NCBI GenBank assembly: GCA_019459525.1
Contig: JAIBEY010000072.1
Location: forward strand, 124,001-188,000
Reading direction: 5' to 3'
Origin: Prolixibacteraceae bacterium
Lineage (GTDB): Bacteria; Bacteroidota; Bacteroidia; Bacteroidales; Prolixibacteraceae
DNA: 64,000 bases
Shown: in pieces, positions 59,469-64,000 of the stretch
Position numbering within the stretch: the first letter of the stretch is position 1
Layout of the letters: each line of letters starts with the position of its first letter
Notes under the pieces: model-generated
The model's input: only the letters and a program-made list of their open reading frames with translations
Told to the model about the DNA's origin: nothing
Database searches by the model: none
Position numbers and translations under genes: made by a program

Positions 59469-61553
59469 TTAACGAACAATCTTTAGCGGGCTTTCTTCTC
59501 TTGTAAAAGGAATCTTGAACGAGAATGTAGATCCCATTTTAGGTTTTGATTGGACATGTAAAGAACCTCCCAATAAACGAACATGATGTTGCGAAATCGA
59601 CAAACCCAGCCCAATTCCTTCATAGGCCCTGATGGTGCGGTTGTCCAATTGATGGAAACGCTCAAAAATCATTTCCTGATCACTCTGCGCAATCCCGATT
59701 CCGGTATCACGAACATAGAATTCCAGCTCGTCTGACTCAAGCATCCTGTATCCAAATTCTACTTCGCCTTCTTCAGTAAATTTAATTCCGTTGTCAATAA
59801 GCTTCTGCAAAATCGATTGTAATAAAACCGGATCGGTTACTACGGTAAATTTGGGGTTGGGGTTGCCGCAGTTTATTTTTAGCTTAATGTTTTTTCGTTC
59901 CTCGAGTTCGTACCCAAATTCTTTATATAGGCTTACCATGATGTCGTTTATGCGGCATGGTGATTTTTTTACGACCAGCGTATTGCTTTCAATCTTCGAC
60001 AGGCTTATCATGTCATTGATTAATGTAAGCAAAAGCTTTCCGTTGGTAACAATGATCTCCACAAATTTGCTTTTTTCCTGATCATCGAAATCAGAGGATC
60101 CGATCATTTTCGAGAAACCAATAATAGCATTCATCGGAGTCCTGATCTCGTGCGAGATGTTGGCAAGAAAAGCTGTTTTCAACCGGTCCGATTCTTCGGC
60201 TTTAATACGGGCTTCTTCCATTTTTATTTCAGCCAATTTGCGTTTGGAGATGTCTCTTGCCAATGAAATAACGGTACTGTCACTCAGCCTGACAATGCGC
60301 ATTTCGAACATGGCCGACGAGTTTTCAAGTTCCAAGGCGTACTCAATGGTTTCGATGCTGTCGAATTCAATGCAATTCTGGATGCACTGAAAGATTTTGT
60401 TCGACATTTTTTCCGAAAACCCAACTTCAAAAATAGAATTTCCAATGATGTCTTCAGGCTTTATTTTTAGTGCTTCGGTTGCTTTGAAAACGAAATCGAC
60501 ATAGATGCCATCTTTGTCGATAATAAAGAACAGATCCGGGATTGCTTCAAGTAATACCTGGTAACGAAGCTTGTTTTCTTCCAGATCGAGTATGATTTGT
60601 TGTTTATTCGTTACATCAGAAAAAAGACTGACCACTTGGGTGCTGGTAAGTTTAAACGTATTAACGTCGTAATATTTATCGGTTCGGTCGAGGTAGAACG
60701 AGAATTGGTTGCTTTTAGAATTCAGGTATTGTTTGTTCCAGTCAAAAGCCTCCCTGAAAATTTTAGGAAATACATCGTTTGCTTTCTGATCTTTAAGTTC
60801 GCGCGAGGTAATTTTAAATAGCCTTTCAAACGCCAGGTTGGTTTTTCGAATGACCAGGTACGATGGTGCTTCCGATTCGTCTTTAACAATTTCGAGAAGC
60901 AACATGCCTTGCGGCAGGTTGCGGACTGTTTGATTAATTAGTCTTTCCGTTTTTTCTTTTTCTTCAGTTAGCCGGTTAATGGTATCCTGAAAATTCCATG
61001 AAATCAATAGTGAAACCAGGTAGGAAATAGATAAGGTCAGGAATGGATTGGTAAAACCCGATTCGATGTTCCATTGAAACGTGAAAATCAGGTTGGTTAA
61101 ATCGGCTATAAAAACGTGCAATGCTATGGTTAGCGCTGCCAGAATAAAATAAACAAACAGATCTTTTCTATTCCCGAAAATCAGGAAAAAGAGTAAAAAG
61201 GGAATTAAAGTCCACAACGTATTCGGAACCGAGAGATGATTCGGTGAAATGGCGACTGTACTTGAGATAAAGAAAAAATAGGGGATGATGGGGATCAGGA
61301 AAAAGGTTTGGACAGCCATGCTGATTCGGATATTCCGGAGAACGTAGAAGGCTGTCCCAAAAATTAGCAGGATAGAAACATCTCCGGGTAAACATTCATC
61401 GGGCGAAACACCGATCATGTCACGCAAAAACATGATCAATCCAAACGAGAACCCAAGTATGATAAATACATGAAGCCCAACAATTTTTAGAATATCATTT
61501 TGGGCTTCGATATGGTAGCGGGATACAATTCCTTTGATAAATGTTTGTTGCAT
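59469..61553 (-). CDS. Membrane sensor histidine kinase with two PAS domains
   Basis: A 694-residue kinase. The N-terminus has about six membrane helices (about 25-190, MASE-like arrangement), then a short coiled coil (about 190-210), two PAS-like domains (about 205-315 and 325-440; the second opens LLEAIPDLFFIIDKDGIYVDF), HisKA with His468 (FLANISHEIRTPMNAIIGFSK) and HATPase (VRDTGIGIAQSDQE, EGIGLGLSISQHHVRLLGG). No receiver domain follows. It converges with the T9SS plug gene, 10 bases apart. Signal unknown; no response regulator is adjacent. Confidence 0.93.
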   Translation of the reverse strand: MQQTFIKGIVSRYHIEAQNDILKIVGLHVFIILGFSFGLIMFLRDMIGVSPDECLPGDVSILLIFGTAFYVLRNIRISMAVQTFFLIPIIPYFFFISSTVAISPNHLSVPNTLWTLIPFLLFFLIFGNRKDLFVYFILAALTIALHVFIADLTNLIFTFQWNIESGFTNPFLTLSISYLVSLLISWNFQDTINRLTEEKEKTERLINQTVRNLPQGMLLLEIVKDESEAPSYLVIRKTNLAFERLFKITSRELKDQKANDVFPKIFREAFDWNKQYLNSKSNQFSFYLDRTDKYYDVNTFKLTSTQVVSLFSDVTNKQQIILDLEENKLRYQVLLEAIPDLFFIIDKDGIYVDFVFKATEALKIKPEDIIGNSIFEVGFSEKMSNKIFQCIQNCIEFDSIETIEYALELENSSAMFEMRIVRLSDSTVISLARDISKRKLAEIKMEEARIKAEESDRLKTAFLANISHEIRTPMNAIIGFSKMIGSSDFDDQEKSKFVEIIVTNGKLLLTLINDMISLSKIESNTLVVKKSPCRINDIMVSLYKEFGYELEERKNIKLKINCGNPNPKFTVVTDPVLLQSILQKLIDNGIKFTEEGEVEFGYRMLESDELEFYVRDTGIGIAQSDQEMIFERFHQLDNRTIRAYEGIGLGLSISQHHVRLLGGSLHVQSKPKMGSTFSFKIPFTREESPLKIVR

Positions 61554-61683
61554 GAATTGGCTTGGACATTCCGATTTATGAGGGATTAAATATAGTAAAA
61601 TTTAAATTCGAAAACTGTTTTAGACAATTTAAGCGGAAAAATGAAAGGTGATTTTTATTAGGAATTAGATTACTTGGAACGTA

Positions 61684-61691
61684 TAGTTTTG
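61684..61691 (+). promoter_or_regulatory. -7 box of the P5C dehydrogenase promoter
   Basis: TAGTTTTG fits TAnnTTTG, 43 bases before the start codon. A -33 TTTG was not found. Confidence 0.4.
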
Positions 61692-61733
61692 TGAGCTGAA
61701 AGAATAATAATTATCAAAATAAAATATGAGGTT

Positions 61734-63371
61734 ATGACAAAAGGATTTTTTAATATTCCGGTTGCAAAAAATGAACCGATAAAAAGCTATGCGCCAGGTT
61801 CTCCGGAAAGAGAAGAACTGAAAAATATGCTGAATCAACTTCGGTCGGTTGAGCTCGAACTTCCGATGATTATTGGAGGGAAAGAAGTTACTACCGATCG
61901 TCGTGTGCGGATTTCCCCACCTCACGATATAAATCATACACTCGGACATTATTATCAGGGCGATACTTCTCATGTGCAGATGGCTATTGATGCAGCGATG
62001 ATGGCCCGCGAAAAATGGAATACGATGTCGTGGAATCACCGTGCTGCAATTTTCCTGAAGGCTGCTGATTTGTTTGCAGGGCCTTACCGCGCCAAAATTA
62101 ATGCGGCAACCATGCTAGGTCAATCTAAAAATGCCTATCAGGCCGAGATTGATGCTGCTTGTGAAATGGCAGATTTTTTCCGTTTTGGAGTTCGTTGTAT
62201 GACCGATATTTATAAAATGCAACCTGAATCGGCTCCGGGTATCTGGAATTATAACGAGTTCAGGGCATTGGAAGGCTTTATTTTCGCATTAACTCCGTTT
62301 AATTTTACCTCGATTGCTGGTAATCTTCCGGCAGCGCCTGCCATGATGGGAAATGTTGTGGTTTGGAAACCTTCAAAAACAGCCGTTTACTCCGCCGCTG
62401 TTATTATGGAAGTATTGCAGGAAGCTGGATTGCCAGATGGTGTTATTAACCTGGTTTATGTTGGGGGGCCTGCTGCCGCTGACGTAGTTCTTCAATCGCC
62501 TGATTTTGGTGGAATTCACTTTACCGGATCAACCGGAGTATTCCAGAGTATCTGGAAAACGATTGGTGAGAATATTTATAAATACAAATCGTATCCACGA
62601 ATTGTAGGCGAAACCGGAGGTAAAGACTTCATTTTTGCCGATCCAACAGCCGATCCGCAGGCCGTTGCCATTGCCATGCTGCGTGGCTCATTCGAATACC
62701 AGGGACAAAAATGTTCTGCCGCTTCAAGGGCTTATATTCCTGAAAGTATCTGGACTGAGGTTCGCGAACGTTTGGGAAGGGAGTTGGCTACGGTGAAAAT
62801 GGGGCCACCAGAAGATTTTACCAATTTTATCAATGCCGTTATCGACGAATCGTCGTTTGATAAGCTTGCCGGATTTATCGAACGGGCCAGAATTGATGAA
62901 GATGCAGAAGTGTTATTTGGCGGAAAATGCGATAAATCGGTCGGGTATTTTATTGAACCAACCGTTATCCTGGCCAAAAAACCAGACTATGTGACTATGG
63001 TTGAGGAGTTGTTTGGTCCGGTTCTGACTGTTTTTGTATATGCCGACGAAGATTTGGATAAAACACTGGAAATCCTTGATAATACTTCCCTTTATGCATT
63101 AACCGGGGCTATTTTCTCTCAGGACAGATACAGTATTGAGCATATGACCAAACGCCTCGAAAATGCTGCCGGAAACTTTTACATCAACGATAAACCAACC
63201 GGAGCTGTTGTGGGGCAACAACCGTTTGGCGGGGCTCGCGGTTCCGGAACCAACGATAAAGCAGGGTCGGTATTCAATTTTCTTCGTTGGACTTCTATCC
63301 GGACGATCAAAGAAAATTTCGTATCACCCAAAAGCTATACTTATCCAAACTTTTTGCCCGATCTGGATTAG
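61734..63371 (+). CDS. pruA: L-glutamate gamma-semialdehyde (P5C) dehydrogenase
   Basis: A 545-residue NAD-dependent aldehyde dehydrogenase of the ALDH4 type that oxidises glutamate semialdehyde to glutamate, the second step of proline breakdown. Visible: VVVWKPSKTAVYSAAVIMEVLQEAGLPDGVINL, IHFTGSTGVFQSI, the catalytic Glu in VGETGGKDF and the catalytic Cys in YQGQKCSAASRAYIP, plus GAVVGQQPFGGARGSGTNDKAG near the end, typical of ALDH4. The match is to the longer, eukaryote-like form (about 540 residues). Its proline dehydrogenase partner is encoded 18 kb away at 42546. Confidence 0.96.
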   Translation: MTKGFFNIPVAKNEPIKSYAPGSPEREELKNMLNQLRSVELELPMIIGGKEVTTDRRVRISPPHDINHTLGHYYQGDTSHVQMAIDAAMMAREKWNTMSWNHRAAIFLKAADLFAGPYRAKINAATMLGQSKNAYQAEIDAACEMADFFRFGVRCMTDIYKMQPESAPGIWNYNEFRALEGFIFALTPFNFTSIAGNLPAAPAMMGNVVVWKPSKTAVYSAAVIMEVLQEAGLPDGVINLVYVGGPAAADVVLQSPDFGGIHFTGSTGVFQSIWKTIGENIYKYKSYPRIVGETGGKDFIFADPTADPQAVAIAMLRGSFEYQGQKCSAASRAYIPESIWTEVRERLGRELATVKMGPPEDFTNFINAVIDESSFDKLAGFIERARIDEDAEVLFGGKCDKSVGYFIEPTVILAKKPDYVTMVEELFGPVLTVFVYADEDLDKTLEILDNTSLYALTGAIFSQDRYSIEHMTKRLENAAGNFYINDKPTGAVVGQQPFGGARGSGTNDKAGSVFNFLRWTSIRTIKENFVSPKSYTYPNFLPDLD

Positions 63372-63391
63372 TCGTTCTTTTTTTGATAAGG

Positions 63392-63424
63392 AAGGAGATG
63401 AAATTTTTCATCTCCTTTTTTTTT
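63392..63424 (+). terminator. Terminator after pruA
   Basis: A 12-base stem (63392-63403 with 63406-63417) with a 2-base loop is followed by a T run. Confidence 0.88.
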
Positions 63425-63461
63425 GTCCCGGAAAAGGCTATTTTTGCTAAAAATCATCAGG

Positions 63462-63770
63462 ATGAAAGCCAAAGAATTAGCATCTACAATACTGAATGTT
63501 TTCTACGTCAAATATTTGCTGGCACTAGCCTTATTTGCTGTTTGGATCTTGTTTTTTGATGAAAATAATCTGATGCAGCATCAGCAAAACCGCAAGGAAC
63601 TGGCTTTGCTTGAAGAGCAGGTTGATTTTTATAAACGGAAAATTGATGCCGACAAACGCAAATTATACGAATTGCAAACGAACGATGCCAATCTTGAAAA
63701 ATTCGCTCGCGAGCAGTTTTTGATGAAAAAGATCGATGAAGATGTTTTTGTTATTGTTGAAGAAAACTAG
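63462..63770 (+). CDS. FtsB/DivIC-family septum formation protein
   Basis: A 102-residue bitopic division protein. A short cytoplasmic head (MKAKELASTILNVFYVKY) is followed by one membrane helix (LLALALFAVWILFF), then a coiled coil (about 40-80, HQQNRKELALLEEQVDFYKRK) and a C-terminal segment with LEKFAREQFLMKKIDEDVFVI, which matches the conserved FAREKYLM-type motif. It would join FtsL and FtsQ in the divisome. ATG at 63462 is chosen; the frame upstream runs into the terminator. Confidence 0.9.
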   Translation: MKAKELASTILNVFYVKYLLALALFAVWILFFDENNLMQHQQNRKELALLEEQVDFYKRKIDADKRKLYELQTNDANLEKFAREQFLMKKIDEDVFVIVEEN

Positions 63771-63960
63771 AATATCAGACGTTTTACTCTTTTAATTTGG
63801 CTTTGTGTAATCTTTCTCCCTGGTTATTTCCGACCGGATTTTATTTTTTCCTTATTTTAACATTCATTCATTCAGATAATTGCTTATATTTATCTGGAAA
63901 TATACTTTCTCTTTGAAAAAAGAATCTTAATTGCTATATTTCTTCAATAAAGTTTGACGG

Positions 63961-64000
63961 ATGAAAATCAATACCAACATATTTCGGATAGAAACCAATC
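63961..64000 (+). CDS. Start of an unidentified gene, 3' cut by window edge
   Basis: An ATG at 63961 opens a frame of 13 codons (MKINTNIFRIETN) that reaches the window end without a stop. It is preceded by an AT-rich region with promoter-like sequence (TAAAGTTTG at about 63948). Too little is visible to name it. Confidence 0.4.
   Translation, partial: MKINTNIFRIETN

Overview
The window comes from a Bacteroidota chromosome, most likely a free-living or sediment polysaccharide degrader of the Marinilabiliales/Prolixibacteraceae kind; the family-level guess is inference. Support comes from SusC/SusD proteins with a FecR-type anti-sigma factor, gliding genes gldD and gldE, a type IX secretion plug protein, a Na+-pumping NADH dehydrogenase (nqrA-F), TAnnTTTG-type -7 promoter boxes, and near absence of Shine-Dalgarno sequences. 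There is no insertion sequence, prophage, CRISPR array or rRNA. One tRNA (Ser, CGA) is present.

Layout. 1-1177: 3' part of a secreted beta-helix protein. 1250-8163: a TetR-headed cluster with a LolA-like carrier, two LolC/E-type permeases, an ATPase, a CAP-domain protein and an outer-membrane barrel; it looks like a dedicated envelope-spanning lipid or lipoprotein transport system and is the best candidate for an undescribed system. 8475-10511: rlmF, a DUF2293 gene and a YchJ-like gene. 10548-11190: a HepT/MntA toxin-antitoxin pair. 11246-14299: a P-type ATPase and its MarR-family regulator, with matching palindromes upstream of each gene. 14679-15920: a cupin and a ThuA-like protein. 16019-29916: a polysaccharide utilisation locus (ECF sigma, FecR, SusC, SusD, GH78, GH106, GH43-like) aimed at an L-rhamnose-containing glycan, followed by a Tat-signal flavoprotein of the sulfide:quinone oxidoreductase type.

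31419-33692: zwf-pgl, the oxidative pentose phosphate entry. 33837-38017 (minus strand): mutY-ssb-gldE-gldD-phosphopantetheinyl transferase. Divergent from it are an HU protein, a 30-residue basic bS22/mS38-like ribosomal protein, RNase G/E and DsbD. Then come tRNA-Ser, proline dehydrogenase, an OmpH/Skp-like chaperone, a family 2 glycosyltransferase, araA, an aromatic amino-acid decarboxylase, acylphosphatase and small membrane proteins. 49969-51240 is a membrane histidine kinase facing an alpha/beta hydrolase. 52151-57965 is the nqr operon. 58160-63770 holds the T9SS plug protein, a PAS histidine kinase, P5C dehydrogenase (partner of the proline dehydrogenase 18 kb away) and a DivIC/FtsB-like division protein. 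A further gene probably begins at 63961.

A theme not explained by the genes is a 7-base periodic intergenic sequence (units such as AACTTGG or TTGAAAC). It fills the gaps inside the ABC cluster right up to the ATG codons, fills the zwf-pgl gap in the opposite orientation, and in a related form builds the terminator between the glycosyltransferase and araA. A separate REP-like GC-rich hairpin element lies between the two rhamnosidase genes. Where an upstream TTG or GTG would lengthen a gene, I moved the start to the ATG that gives a normal family N-terminus or signal peptide. No searches were run; family calls rest on reading the translated sequence.
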